From: CAYVVD01 sp964454975 | GTDB lineage: Bacteria > Bacteroidota > Ignavibacteria > Kapaibacteriales > UBA2268 | Direction: 5' to 3' | Assembly (NCBI GenBank): GCA_964454975.1 | Contig: CAYVVD010000002.1 | Coordinates: 124,001-188,000 of the forward strand | Length of the DNA stretch: 64,000 nucleotides | Part shown: piece after piece, positions 34,563-43,585 of the stretch | Position numbering within the stretch: position 1 is the first letter of the stretch | How the letters are laid out: each line of letters starts with the position of its first letter | Notes under the pieces: generated by a model | What the model was told of the DNA's origin: nothing | Seen by the model: only the letters and a program-made list of their open reading frames with translations | The model's database searches: none | Made by a program: the position numbers and the translations under genes

Positions 34563-36007
34563 TGAAATGGTTCATTACCATATTATTTATTTCCGGTTAT
34601 TCAACTGCTTTTCAATTATTTTCAATATTTGGTTATGGATTCACAGCCTATGACTTTTTTATTTGCATCCTGATTCTAATCATAGGATTCAAGTTCATTT
34701 GGAGCGGATATGAGTTAAATATCCCGAAAAACGCCTTTATTTACTTTTTTTTCATTTTCGGTTTATCTGTGTTAGTCTCGGGGTTGAGATTTTTTGAATC
34801 CAATAATACCGATTTTATTTTCCAGTATATTAAAACAGCCTCTCACCTATACCTGTATATGCTTTTTTGTTTAATATGCTTTGTTATACCTGTAAAATCT
34901 GACACCTGGGATAACATAATAAAAGTATTCCTTGCTATTTCATTACTAGTTAATATATTTGCTATTTATCAGATTTTTGCCCGTGCTTTTAACCTCCCTC
35001 TAGCCTGGTTAAATTATAACAATATTAGCCTGATTGGAAGAGGTTTTATGGAAGATATTGATGAGTTCAGCCAATTAAGCCTTAAATTCGGAAATTTTTT
35101 CAGGGCAACTTCATTTTTTTCTGAACCCTCCTCTCTTGCTCAGTATAACTTATTTGTACTCGTTTTTACACTTATACCTTTTGTTCAAAAAGAGAGCCCT
35201 TTCTTTAAGAACAAGACACTTACACTTTCTATATTTATTACAGCATTAATTACTTTAATGCTAACTTATTCACTTACAGGTTTTCTTGGATTAGTACTAT
35301 TATTGTCAGCTGTTTTTTTACTTGAAAAAGTCAAAAGAATCAAAGCATTGGTGATTACTTTAATTTCTTCTATTATCGTTTTGCTGGTTGCTGACTCATA
35401 TTTACAACAATACACTGAAATTTCAGTTTTAGAGCTTTTCTCAAACAGAATAACCGGCGTATTTGATATTATGAGTGGTGAGGAGAAACACCTTGCGGGA
35501 GAATCTTTTACAATCCGGCGGGACAATGTTTCTGCTACGATGGAAGTCTGGACAAAATTTCCATTATATGGATGTGGCTTAGGATTACTCTATACTATAC
35601 CGGGCTATGAATTTTTATTTAGTGATACCTCAATAAGTTCGTTATTTGCAGAAACCGGGTTATTTGGCTCTACAGCATTCATTTTATTCTTTGCTGTACT
35701 GTTTGTAATTACATTTGAATATCTTAGAAAGCACCAATTTATCAATGGCCTTACAGATTCCGAAAGAAGGTTAATCAGGCTTACATTCTATTTAATGATA
35801 CTTCTTTTTGAATTCAATTTTATTTCCGGAAATCTTTATGTTAATTTTCTTACATGGAATCACCTGGCTCTCATTTTGTCAATGATTGCAGTATTGCATG
35901 TGAAAAAAGGAGAATACTACATTTTTAAATTCAATCAAAGGCCTCTTAAACAATATTTTTCAATTGGTTCCGGCTCAATTAACCAATTAAAAGGTTCGGA
36001 TGCCTGA
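34562..36007 (+). CDS. O-antigen polymerase/ligase-like membrane protein
   Basis: A 481-residue polytopic protein with about 12 hydrophobic segments and a large extracytoplasmic loop between residues 290 and 350. The loop end GCGLGLLYTIPGYEFLF and then SLFAETGLFG resembles the Wzy_C/O-antigen ligase pattern in which a glycine-rich stretch precedes a loop and helix. It is probably the polymerase or ligase for the polysaccharide made by the minus-strand locus that starts just downstream. The ATG overlaps the threonine dehydrogenase stop (TGATG), and the 3' end overlaps the methyltransferase gene by eight bases. Confidence 0.75.
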   Translation: MKWFITILFISGYSTAFQLFSIFGYGFTAYDFFICILILIIGFKFIWSGYELNIPKNAFIYFFFIFGLSVLVSGLRFFESNNTDFIFQYIKTASHLYLYMLFCLICFVIPVKSDTWDNIIKVFLAISLLVNIFAIYQIFARAFNLPLAWLNYNNISLIGRGFMEDIDEFSQLSLKFGNFFRATSFFSEPSSLAQYNLFVLVFTLIPFVQKESPFFKNKTLTLSIFITALITLMLTYSLTGFLGLVLLLSAVFLLEKVKRIKALVITLISSIIVLLVADSYLQQYTEISVLELFSNRITGVFDIMSGEEKHLAGESFTIRRDNVSATMEVWTKFPLYGCGLGLLYTIPGYEFLFSDTSISSLFAETGLFGSTAFILFFAVLFVITFEYLRKHQFINGLTDSERRLIRLTFYLMILLFEFNFISGNLYVNFLTWNHLALILSMIAVLHVKKGEYYIFKFNQRPLKQYFSIGSGSINQLKGSDA

Positions 36008-36830
36008 ATGTAGGATATGTAATTCGAGTAATGCGATTTTAATTAATTATAATAAGCATCAAATTATAAAATGTGATGATTGCAAAGTCATTTTCAATGC
36101 TGTTTTTCCACAGAAATCTGAGTTAGATTCATATTACTCTGAAGAATACAATTATTCAGGCTCTGAAATAATCGAAACAGAGTTTAGGAGAGTCTCAAGA
36201 ATACCGGAGCAAATTGAATTAATATCAACTATTAATAAAATTAAAAAAACACCCGCTAAAATGCTTGATATCGGTTGTGACAAAGGTTTTTTTCTTGACG
36301 AAGCCAGACGTTTTGGTTATGATGTTGCCGGTATCGAGCCCTCAAAGACTGGTAAGAAGTATTCCATGAATAACGGGATTCAGATTTTTGACAGTATTAA
36401 TGAAATAAATTCAAAAGTTGACATTGTAACACTCTTTCACGTATTAGAGCATTTCGAAAATCCTGTTAAAGAACTAAATAAAATCAAGAATATAATTTCT
36501 GAAGATGGCATTATTATAATTAGAGTCCCCGATTTTGGATCATTTTACTCCAGGTTATTAAAATCCAGGTGGATTTGGTTTCAACCTGAAAATCACTTAT
36601 TTCATTTTACTGAAATATCCTTAAAAAATATACTTGAAATTTCAGGTTTCTCTATTGTTGAATTAAGAAAGAGAAAGCCGAATAATATGCTGACAAAAAG
36701 ATCCTACAGATTAACCGGTACAATGTTTAGCGGATTATTCGATATGTCATTAACAATGAGAAAAAGAATCGCCCGGATTTATGAAGATATTACCGGAAGT
36801 GAGTTGTTTGCAGTCGCAAGGCCTGGTTAA
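36000..36830 (+). CDS. Class I SAM-dependent methyltransferase with N-terminal zinc ribbon
   Basis: A 276-residue protein. Two cysteine pairs near the N-terminus (CRIC and CDDC) form a zinc-ribbon-like unit of the kind seen in sugar C-methyltransferases, followed by a Methyltransf_23-type Rossmann domain with MLDIGCDKGFFLDEA as the SAM site and VTLFHVLEHFENP as motif IV. The end, beyond WFQPENHLFHFTEISL, fits the same family. The likely target is a sugar or lipid-linked glycan, in view of the neighbours. It overlaps the Wzy-like gene by eight bases and faces the polysaccharide operon; its 3' end overlaps the next gene by four bases. Confidence 0.85.
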   Translation: MPECRICNSSNAILINYNKHQIIKCDDCKVIFNAVFPQKSELDSYYSEEYNYSGSEIIETEFRRVSRIPEQIELISTINKIKKTPAKMLDIGCDKGFFLDEARRFGYDVAGIEPSKTGKKYSMNNGIQIFDSINEINSKVDIVTLFHVLEHFENPVKELNKIKNIISEDGIIIIRVPDFGSFYSRLLKSRWIWFQPENHLFHFTEISLKNILEISGFSIVELRKRKPNNMLTKRSYRLTGTMFSGLFDMSLTMRKRIARIYEDITGSELFAVARPG

Positions 36831-37681
36831 TTTTCAGATTTATAAAAGTAGCCATCCTTAAATGCTTTTAGTGTAATTCTTCTTTCTTCTCTATTTTTAG
36901 CATCTCTTAACCAACTTATTAAATAAACAATTGGCCTGATTATCCTAACTAATAAATCTGTATGCAAAACATCAATTGCTATAATATTTCTGAAAGCGTA
37001 GTATGTCTTCCAGGAATAGACACCATATGGAGGGCCTTCATACGCCCTGTCTGACTTTGCGTTCCTTACAATGTAAGGTTGAAATCCGTTTTTTTGGGCT
37101 CTAATGAAATACTCAGTATCGTCAGCAAAAATAAAGAATTTTTTCTCAGGTAATCCGGTCTTTTCAATTAGTGACCTATGAAATAAAGGCCCCTCAAAAG
37201 TAAGCCCAGTGGCCGAAATTAATTCTGAATCCAGGTCTTCTGGTGAAATAATTTTCACCCATAAACCTTTAAATGGATTCGTTAAATTAAATACAAGGGT
37301 GTCATTATAAAAAACACTTCCATCGGGATTATGCCTTAATGGTGCATGAATTCTATTTTCGTTGATACCATTAACCAGGTTTTCAAGGCAATCAGGTCTG
37401 TGAAATACATCATCGTCCATAGCCCAAATCCACTCTGCACCTCTTTCAAAAGCAGCATTAAATCCTGTGAATTGCCCACCTGAACTTCCGGTATTTGCCT
37501 GGTTGATTATACTAATACCATCCTGTTCATTTAGCCACTCCTCTGTCCCGTCAGAACTATCATTGTTTACAATAATGATACCACTAACAGGGTAAGTTTG
37601 TTTTTTTACAGAACTGATTACTCTTTTAAGTAATTCCAGCCTGTTATGTGTTACAATTACAGCAGTTATATTCTTATTCAT
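36827..37681 (-). CDS. GT2 family glycosyltransferase
   Basis: A 284-residue GT-A fold enzyme beginning MNKNITAVIVTHNRLELL. AMDDDVFHRPD contains the metal-binding DxD-type triad, and FIFADDTEYFIRAQKNG matches the GlfT2/rhamnosyltransferase-like subgroup. It has no strong membrane segment apart from a weakly hydrophobic stretch near residue 255. The start at 37679-37681 was chosen because it overlaps the NUDIX gene by only eight bases; a start at 37720 would lie deep inside it. Last gene of the polysaccharide operon. Confidence 0.88.
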   Translation of the reverse strand: MNKNITAVIVTHNRLELLKRVISSVKKQTYPVSGIIIVNNDSSDGTEEWLNEQDGISIINQANTGSSGGQFTGFNAAFERGAEWIWAMDDDVFHRPDCLENLVNGINENRIHAPLRHNPDGSVFYNDTLVFNLTNPFKGLWVKIISPEDLDSELISATGLTFEGPLFHRSLIEKTGLPEKKFFIFADDTEYFIRAQKNGFQPYIVRNAKSDRAYEGPPYGVYSWKTYYAFRNIIAIDVLHTDLLVRIIRPIVYLISWLRDAKNREERRITLKAFKDGYFYKSEN

Positions 37682-38150
37682 TAGTTTTAACCAGGAAGCT
37701 GTCTGATTGATTGCTTTCAAGAATATCGTTATAGAAGCATAATAATCCCTCCCTATGTGAAGGTAGTATTAATTTATCAAGGCATAAATCCAGGCTCAAC
37801 CACTCGTAAGCAACATGCTCTTTAGATATCCTGACTTCAGAATCCTTTTCGACCTGCACTCCAAAAACAGGCGATGAGTTAATATTATCTCTTTCTGCAT
37901 CAAAAAACATCGTAACAAAAGGAACAGTCCACAAATTCATAGGAACCAAAGAAGTTTCTTCAAGCAATTCCCTTTTAGCAGTAAGAATTGATTTTTCTCC
38001 TTTTTCAATAGTTCCAGTAATTGCCTGCCAGATGCCCGGGTAAAGCTTAGTGTTTGCATTACGCTTTAGAATGAGGAATTCCCAATCATTTACCTCAATT
38101 TTAAACCTGGCAACATGAACCTGGACGTATTTTGATTCAAAATCCGGCAT
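37674..38150 (-). CDS. NUDIX hydrolase
   Basis: A 158-residue enzyme that hydrolyses a nucleoside diphosphate linked to another group. The Nudix box runs from GTIEKGEKS to KRELLEETSL and holds G-x5-E-x7-REUxEE; the glycine near the box end is serine. The pattern around WQAITGTIEKGE resembles dihydroneopterin-triphosphate pyrophosphatase (NudB) and related enzymes. A role in nucleotide-sugar control would fit the operon, but this is inference. It lies 13 bases after the GT4 gene and overlaps the final GT2 gene. Confidence 0.85.
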   Translation of the reverse strand: MPDFESKYVQVHVARFKIEVNDWEFLILKRNANTKLYPGIWQAITGTIEKGEKSILTAKRELLEETSLVPMNLWTVPFVTMFFDAERDNINSSPVFGVQVEKDSEVRISKEHVAYEWLSLDLCLDKLILPSHREGLLCFYNDILESNQSDSFLVKTNE

Positions 38151-38163
38151 TATAACCCATGTT

Positions 38164-39333
38164 TTAATTAATATACTTATTTAAGAAAGCCAGTAGATTT
38201 ACAGAATCTACTCCCCAATTGTATTTATACTCATAAGCTTTTTGGGCGTTCAGTGACAAACACTTGTAATCAGAATTAAGAATTTCGGAAATCCCATTAT
38301 TGATTCCTTCCGTTGTACTGCAATCAGCAACGACACCTGCGCGGGTTTCATTAATAATCCTTATAAGTGGATTTGCCCCGGAAACGATAACCGGCTTTCC
38401 AAGAGCAAAATAATCGAATATTTTATTGTGGATAGTAAAGTTGTTAAACTCATTTACAGGATATGGAAGAATACCTATATCGAAACTATTCACAATGTCA
38501 TAAGTTGAATTAATCCCATAAGCGCCCGTAAATTCAACATTGTTAACACCACCTTCTTGTGCAATTTGCTCTAATTCATTTAAACATTCTCCGGTACCCG
38601 CTATTTTAAATTCTACTTTATCTAATTCATCTTTAAACTCCACTGCAGCATGAATCAATAATGAAATATCTTTTTCTTTTGATAGATAGCCATGGTGGCC
38701 TATTACTATATTGCCCACTTCTTTTTTACCAACCGATTCAGCCAATATAGCATTTAAAGGAGTGTTGTGAACAACTGTGCAATTTGCCGGATTGTATTTG
38801 TATTCTTCTTCCAGCCTGCCGATTTGTTCCTCGCAAACTGTAATTATGCCATACATAAGAGAAACTGCTCTTTTCTCAACCCAATCTGGTATTTTTAAAG
38901 TATTAAACAAGAACCTGTAATACCATTTATCAGAATATTTTTTCCAAAGTTTCATAGCTGCCGGGTAGTTTTCAGCCATGTCCATAACAACAGGGATATT
39001 ATATTTCTTACCGATTTCGCCAGCTTCCTCTGCGAGCAAAATATCGCGTGGTATAAGTAAATCCGCTTTTGTTTTCCTGGCTAAATAATCCAATGAGTTT
39101 CTCCAGACAGGGTTAAAAGGAAACGGCAGGGAATAAAATGATGGGCGGTTAATACCAACCCTGTGGATATGAATTCCATCAATTACTTCCTCTTCGAGTG
39201 TTTCTCCACCCCAGCGAGCAAGTATGTGTACGTTGTGGCCGGCCTCGGAGAGTGAGGTGCATATTTTCTCAACCCTTACATCCCAAGGATAAGGGCCCTT
39301 CCAGATATAAATTATATTCTTTGGTGAAGCCAA
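38164..39333 (-). CDS. GT4 family glycosyltransferase
   Basis: A 389-residue GT-B fold enzyme. IIYIWKGPYPWDVRVEKI at the N-terminus and IGHHGYLSKEKDISLLIHA start the two Rossmann domains, and the C-terminal EFNNFTIHNKIFDYFALGKPVIVS contains the conserved glutamate-type donor site region. The only start available is TTG at 39331-39333, one base after the stop of the DedA-like gene, which implies coupled translation. The transferred sugar is unknown. Confidence 0.87.
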   Translation of the reverse strand: MASPKNIIYIWKGPYPWDVRVEKICTSLSEAGHNVHILARWGGETLEEEVIDGIHIHRVGINRPSFYSLPFPFNPVWRNSLDYLARKTKADLLIPRDILLAEEAGEIGKKYNIPVVMDMAENYPAAMKLWKKYSDKWYYRFLFNTLKIPDWVEKRAVSLMYGIITVCEEQIGRLEEEYKYNPANCTVVHNTPLNAILAESVGKKEVGNIVIGHHGYLSKEKDISLLIHAAVEFKDELDKVEFKIAGTGECLNELEQIAQEGGVNNVEFTGAYGINSTYDIVNSFDIGILPYPVNEFNNFTIHNKIFDYFALGKPVIVSGANPLIRIINETRAGVVADCSTTEGINNGISEILNSDYKCLSLNAQKAYEYKYNWGVDSVNLLAFLNKYIN

Positions 39334-39334
39334 C

Positions 39335-39937
39335 CTAAAAGATGTACTTTATTGTAATAAAGCCCAATATAAGCAGAACAATAAACGCTAATGATAGTTT
39401 ATCGAAGTATTTATCAATATAGTTCTTTACTGAAGGGCCAAAGAAATAAATTAAACCAGCAACAAGGAAGAACCTTGCTGAACGGCCAAATGAGGAGATG
39501 AGAATGAATGGAATCAAGTCCATTTGGGTTGCCCCGGCAGCGATGGTTGATATTTTATATGGGATAGGAGTAAATGAAGCTCCGGCTAAGAACATAAAAC
39601 CTACTTCCCCATTATACTTCTCAACTACCTTCGCCCAAACTTCATGTGCATTATAGAAATCAACGATTGAATTCCCGATTGTTTCCATAAAAAAGTAGCC
39701 GATTGTATATCCCAGGATCCCACCGAGTACAGAGCCAATACTGCACCAAAGGGCAGCTTTAAAGGATTTAGCAGGAATACCAACACCAATAGCAATCAAT
39801 AATACATCAGGAGGAATTGGAAAAAAGGATGATTCTGCAAAAGCAGTAAGAAATAAAGCCCACATTGCGTAGGGTTTTTGAGCAAAACTTTCAATCCATT
39901 CTTTTAATTTTCTAAGCCATTCTATCAGGGTTTTCAT
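39335..39937 (-). CDS. DedA/YqaA family membrane protein
   Basis: A 200-residue protein with about five hydrophobic segments of the SNARE-associated Golgi-protein (DedA) superfamily, YqaA branch. FAESSFFPIPPDVLLIAIGVG and FLAGASFTPIPYKISTIAAG contain the two re-entrant loop motifs. DedA relatives are thought to move polyprenyl phosphates or phospholipids across the membrane; recycling of the undecaprenyl carrier would fit the surrounding polysaccharide genes, but this is inference. It follows accA by three bases. Confidence 0.87.
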   Translation of the reverse strand: MKTLIEWLRKLKEWIESFAQKPYAMWALFLTAFAESSFFPIPPDVLLIAIGVGIPAKSFKAALWCSIGSVLGGILGYTIGYFFMETIGNSIVDFYNAHEVWAKVVEKYNGEVGFMFLAGASFTPIPYKISTIAAGATQMDLIPFILISSFGRSARFFLVAGLIYFFGPSVKNYIDKYFDKLSLAFIVLLILGFITIKYIF

Positions 39938-39940
39938 TCT

Positions 39941-40894
39941 TTATTCCGACCACACTCCAAGTTTCATAAATTTCTCCCTTCTTTTGTCAACTAATTCATC
40001 GGGAGGGATATTGCAAATTGAGTCCAGCTCCTCTGCGATTACCTTCTTCATAATTCCGAACATTTCATTAGGTTTGCGGTGAGCACCTCCAACAGGTTCT
40101 TCTACGATCCTGTCAATAATATCAAAATCTATCAAATCGTGAGCAGTCAATTTCAGTGCTTCAGCAGCCTGTTCCTTGAAGTCCCAGCTACGCCATAAAA
40201 TACTTGAACAGGATTCAGGAGAAATAACTGAATACCAGGCGTTTTCGAGCATAATAACCCTGTCGCCGATACCTATACCCAGCGCACCTCCTGAAGCTCC
40301 TTCTCCAATAATCACAACCAGCATTGGTGTTTTAAGGCTACTCATTATAAATAAATTTGCCGCTATTGCTTCAGCCTGGCCACGTTCTTCAGCTTCCATG
40401 CCTGGGAAAGCACCGGGTGTATCCAAAAATGTAATGACAGGTTTATTATATTTTTCAGCAAGTTGAAATAAACGGCCTGCTTTCCTGTAACCATCAGGGT
40501 TAGGCATACCAAAATTTCGGTACAGATTTGATTTTGTATCCCTTCCTTTCTGATGGCCTACAACCATGACGGAACGCCCTTCAAAAGTAGCCATACCGCC
40601 AACAATTGCAGGGTCATCTTTAAATTTCCTGTCGCCATGGAGTTCAATAAAGTCTGTAAATAAGTGCCTGATATAATCCATGGTAATAGGCCTTTCTGGA
40701 TGGCGGGCAATTTGAACACGCTGCCACCGGGTCAGGTTACTGAAAATATTTGCCCTGAGTGCTTCTGTTTTTTCTTCGAGTTCGTTTATCTGATCTACAA
40801 TATCAAGTTGCTCGCTCAGAGTCTTCATTTCCTCGATTTTTTTCTCAAGCTCAATTATTGGTTTTTCGAATTCAAGTATGTAATTAGACGGCAC
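39941..40894 (-). CDS. accA: Acetyl-CoA carboxylase carboxyltransferase subunit alpha
   Basis: A 317-residue subunit that moves the carboxyl group from biotin to acetyl-CoA, the first step of fatty acid synthesis. The N-terminal coiled region (LEFEKPIIELEKKIEEM) and the crotonase-fold core with GHQKGRDTKSN, RKAGRLFQLAEKY, FLDTPGAFPG and IGEGASGGALGIG are typical. It starts with GTG, 11 bases inside the 3' end of the glycosyltransferase fusion gene. Finding this housekeeping gene inside a polysaccharide operon is unusual; accD is not in the window. Confidence 0.95.
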   Translation of the reverse strand: MPSNYILEFEKPIIELEKKIEEMKTLSEQLDIVDQINELEEKTEALRANIFSNLTRWQRVQIARHPERPITMDYIRHLFTDFIELHGDRKFKDDPAIVGGMATFEGRSVMVVGHQKGRDTKSNLYRNFGMPNPDGYRKAGRLFQLAEKYNKPVITFLDTPGAFPGMEAEERGQAEAIAANLFIMSSLKTPMLVVIIGEGASGGALGIGIGDRVIMLENAWYSVISPESCSSILWRSWDFKEQAAEALKLTAHDLIDFDIIDRIVEEPVGGAHRKPNEMFGIMKKVIAEELDSICNIPPDELVDKRREKFMKLGVWSE

Positions 40895-42836
40895 TTTTTT
40901 TCCTGAATAAAAATTTCAACATAATTTCAATATCAAGGGATAGACTATAATTCCCGAGATAATACTCGTTAAGGTTTTTAATAGCTGAATTTGACAGCCT
41001 TTCCGGTCTGCCGGCATCAGCGAGGCTTGTTAAGCCTACTTTCGCAAATTTGGAAGCTGAATCATCAACAGGGTAGATCCCAATCATTGATAATTCACCT
41101 TTTAATACCTTAAGCAAGCTCAAAATTAATTCCTTTCTATCTGAAAACCTAAAAAATAGCAAAGGGAGGCCAATAGTCAAAAAGAAAAGAGAGAGTAAAA
41201 TGTCGCTGAGTCTTTTAGCTATTTTGTACCGGGGCCTGTCAAGCTTTAGTTGAGGGATGTTTATCTCCTCGCCGGATATATCTTCAATTATTCTCGATAC
41301 CTGCAGCTCGTCATATCCTTCTGCAATGTGAAAGCGAACGTTTTGCTTCGAAGAAAGAGAAATTTTCTCCAATAGTAAATTTCTGGGGATTGTCGAATCA
41401 CAAATCACGACCTCTTTCAGGCTGTATTGCTTGATAATACGCCCTAGATACTCGAAGTCGCCAATGAGCGGATAATCCCTGTATGTGTTTGAGACCGGTC
41501 CGTTTGATATAATCCCGATAATTTCAGCGTTCCTTGATTCAGCTGTTTGCAGGGCAGAAATCATTTTATAAGTTGATTCCGACGTTCCTACAATAGCAAT
41601 ATTCCTGTCTTTGCCTTTCCCTCCAAATCTTTTGAACAATGTATGTATTGAACGGGTCAGGATAGCGCCTGTTGTTGTAATTCCAATTGTAAGAAGCAAT
41701 ACACCACGGCTGAATGCAAATTCTTTGAAGAAATAAGTAAGCGATGAAAGAAAAAAGAAGCTTGCCATTAAACCAAAAAAAGCCCTGATGGGGCTGTATC
41801 GCCTTTCAAAGTATTCGCCAACTGCTGTCATTGATACAAACATGACCATGCTAATTACAACAAAAACAATTGGATAGGCATAATCAGGGAAAGCAAAGTA
41901 GTCGTCAAAACGGATCTTTGTAGAGAAAATCAGAACAAAGTTTACCAATAATAAATCACTAATTATAAAAAAGGCTTCCAGTTTATATTTTATCAGGTAG
42001 GCTAATACTGAACGAAGAAAAATACCTGTTTTTAAAAGCACAGAGAAGAATGAAGATCGGCCGTAGTGCTTTTTAGAGAATATCTTCATTGCATCGTAGA
42101 AATGACGGACTTCATTTATAGAGCTTCTTTTGGTACTTTCGCCCTTGTAATGAATTATTGATGTTGTGTGCACATATGCTATTTTTTTTCCAAGTTCTTT
42201 GCAGCGATAGCAAAGGTCCAGGTCTTCCCCATACATAAAAAAATCCGTGTCAAACCCGTTGAGTTCAGTAAGAACTGATTTCCTGCAAAACATAAAAGCG
42301 CCGATAATAGCGTCTATATAATATGTTTCGTCTTCACTCCTGTATGTTTGGTTGTATCGGGCAAAGATTGGGGATTTGGGAAACAAAGTCTGTAAGCCGA
42401 AAAGTTTTGTAAAAGCAACCCAAGGAGAAGGGAATCCCCGCCTGCATGCAACCTGGAAAGAACCATCCTGGTTCAGTACTTTGCAACCTGCCATTCCGAC
42501 TTCGGCATTCTTATCCATGTACTCTTTCATCACAACAAGAGTATCTTCCGACAAGATGGTATCGGGATTAAGTATAAGAGTGTATTTTCCGCTTGAAGCT
42601 TCAATTCCTATATTGTTAGCTCTTCCAAAACCGAGATTATCATTTAGTGAAATAAACTTTACACCCGGGAATCTTGGTTTTAGATATTCAACTGAGTTAT
42701 CAACTGAATGGTTGTCAACAACAATTATTTCAACTTCCAAATTTTGGGACGCCTTTTCAATTGAACGAAGGCATTGATAGAGAAAATCTTTAACGTTGTA
42801 ATTAACGATAACGACGGATATATCAGTATTGGGCAT
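40884..42836 (-). CDS. GT2 glycosyltransferase fused to a degenerate phosphoglycosyltransferase-like module
   Basis: A 650-residue two-part protein. Residues 1 to about 260 are a GT2 rhamnosyltransferase-like domain (SVVIVNYNVKDFL, LNPDTIL as DxD site, GEDLDLCYR). Residues 275-405 hold about four membrane helices, then a CoA-binding-like Rossmann domain begins at NIAIVGTSESTYKM. The end, RLSDILLSLFFLTIGLPLLFF and then LKGELSMIGIYPV, aligns with the anchor helix and the GDMSIVGPRP region of WcaJ/PglC-like phosphoglycosyltransferases, but about 80 residues with the KFRSM and DEIPQ motifs are missing. Compared with the intact enzyme at 43586-45031, the catalytic centre is gone, so only the GT2 part is likely to be active. 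Confidence 0.85.
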   Translation of the reverse strand: MPNTDISVVIVNYNVKDFLYQCLRSIEKASQNLEVEIIVVDNHSVDNSVEYLKPRFPGVKFISLNDNLGFGRANNIGIEASSGKYTLILNPDTILSEDTLVVMKEYMDKNAEVGMAGCKVLNQDGSFQVACRRGFPSPWVAFTKLFGLQTLFPKSPIFARYNQTYRSEDETYYIDAIIGAFMFCRKSVLTELNGFDTDFFMYGEDLDLCYRCKELGKKIAYVHTTSIIHYKGESTKRSSINEVRHFYDAMKIFSKKHYGRSSFFSVLLKTGIFLRSVLAYLIKYKLEAFFIISDLLLVNFVLIFSTKIRFDDYFAFPDYAYPIVFVVISMVMFVSMTAVGEYFERRYSPIRAFFGLMASFFFLSSLTYFFKEFAFSRGVLLLTIGITTTGAILTRSIHTLFKRFGGKGKDRNIAIVGTSESTYKMISALQTAESRNAEIIGIISNGPVSNTYRDYPLIGDFEYLGRIIKQYSLKEVVICDSTIPRNLLLEKISLSSKQNVRFHIAEGYDELQVSRIIEDISGEEINIPQLKLDRPRYKIAKRLSDILLSLFFLTIGLPLLFFRFSDRKELILSLLKVLKGELSMIGIYPVDDSASKFAKVGLTSLADAGRPERLSNSAIKNLNEYYLGNYSLSLDIEIMLKFLFRKKSAV

Positions 42837-42844
42837 AAAGATGC

Positions 42845-43576
42845 CTATTTGTTTAAGGCATCACTGTGCCTGGTATTTATAAAACCGAGTTTTAGCTTCC
42901 AAACAAGAAAAATCGCTTCATAAATAATGCTTTTATTCATTTTGGATACACCACTACGGCGGTCGATAAATATGATGGGAATTTCTTTAATTCGTGCACC
43001 AAGCTTCCACATACGGTAGTTCATTTCAATCTGGAAGCCATAACCATTGGAATGAATGGATTTGAGGTCAATCCTCTTTAAAAACTCTGCTCTGAAACAC
43101 TTATAACCACCCGTTGCATCATAGATGGGCATTCCCGTTATTATCCTTGTATATAGATTAGCGCCATAGCTCAAGATCAGTCTGCTCAGCGGCCAATTTA
43201 CTACATTAACCCCTGTCTTGTACCGGGAACCAATTACAAGGTCGTTATTCTCAATTTCTTCCAGAAATGATGGCAAAACCGCGGGATCATGTGAGAAGTC
43301 AGCGTCCATTTCAAAAATATACTCAAATCCCCTTTCGAGGCAATACAGGAATCCTTCGCAATATGCAGTGCCTAATCCCATTTTGCAGGCTCTTTTTAAC
43401 AAATGGACTCTTTCATCCCTGTTCATTAATTCTTCAACTAATTGTGCAGTATCATCAGGAGAATTGTCATCGACAACAAGTACGTGAATCCCGCTAACAT
43501 GCTTAAATATTTCATCAATTATGCTAATAATGTTGTCTCGTTCGTTGTATGTTGGAATTACTACAATGGCTTTCAT
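42845..43576 (-). CDS. Polyprenol monophosphomannose synthase-like GT2 enzyme
   Basis: A 243-residue GT2 enzyme without a long C-terminal membrane domain. VVIPTYNERDNI at the N-terminus, VVDDNSPDDT, FEMDADFSHDP as the DxD site, and VIGSRY with the following TGGYKCFR match the Dpm1/polyprenol-phosphate mannose synthase group, which makes lipid-linked mannose from GDP-mannose. Such a donor could feed the GT39-like enzymes at 22 kb and 60 kb. It lies between two other glycosyltransferase genes with gaps of eight and nine bases. Confidence 0.88.
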   Translation of the reverse strand: MKAIVVIPTYNERDNIISIIDEIFKHVSGIHVLVVDDNSPDDTAQLVEELMNRDERVHLLKRACKMGLGTAYCEGFLYCLERGFEYIFEMDADFSHDPAVLPSFLEEIENNDLVIGSRYKTGVNVVNWPLSRLILSYGANLYTRIITGMPIYDATGGYKCFRAEFLKRIDLKSIHSNGYGFQIEMNYRMWKLGARIKEIPIIFIDRRSGVSKMNKSIIYEAIFLVWKLKLGFINTRHSDALNK

Positions 43577-43585
43577 TTAATAACC

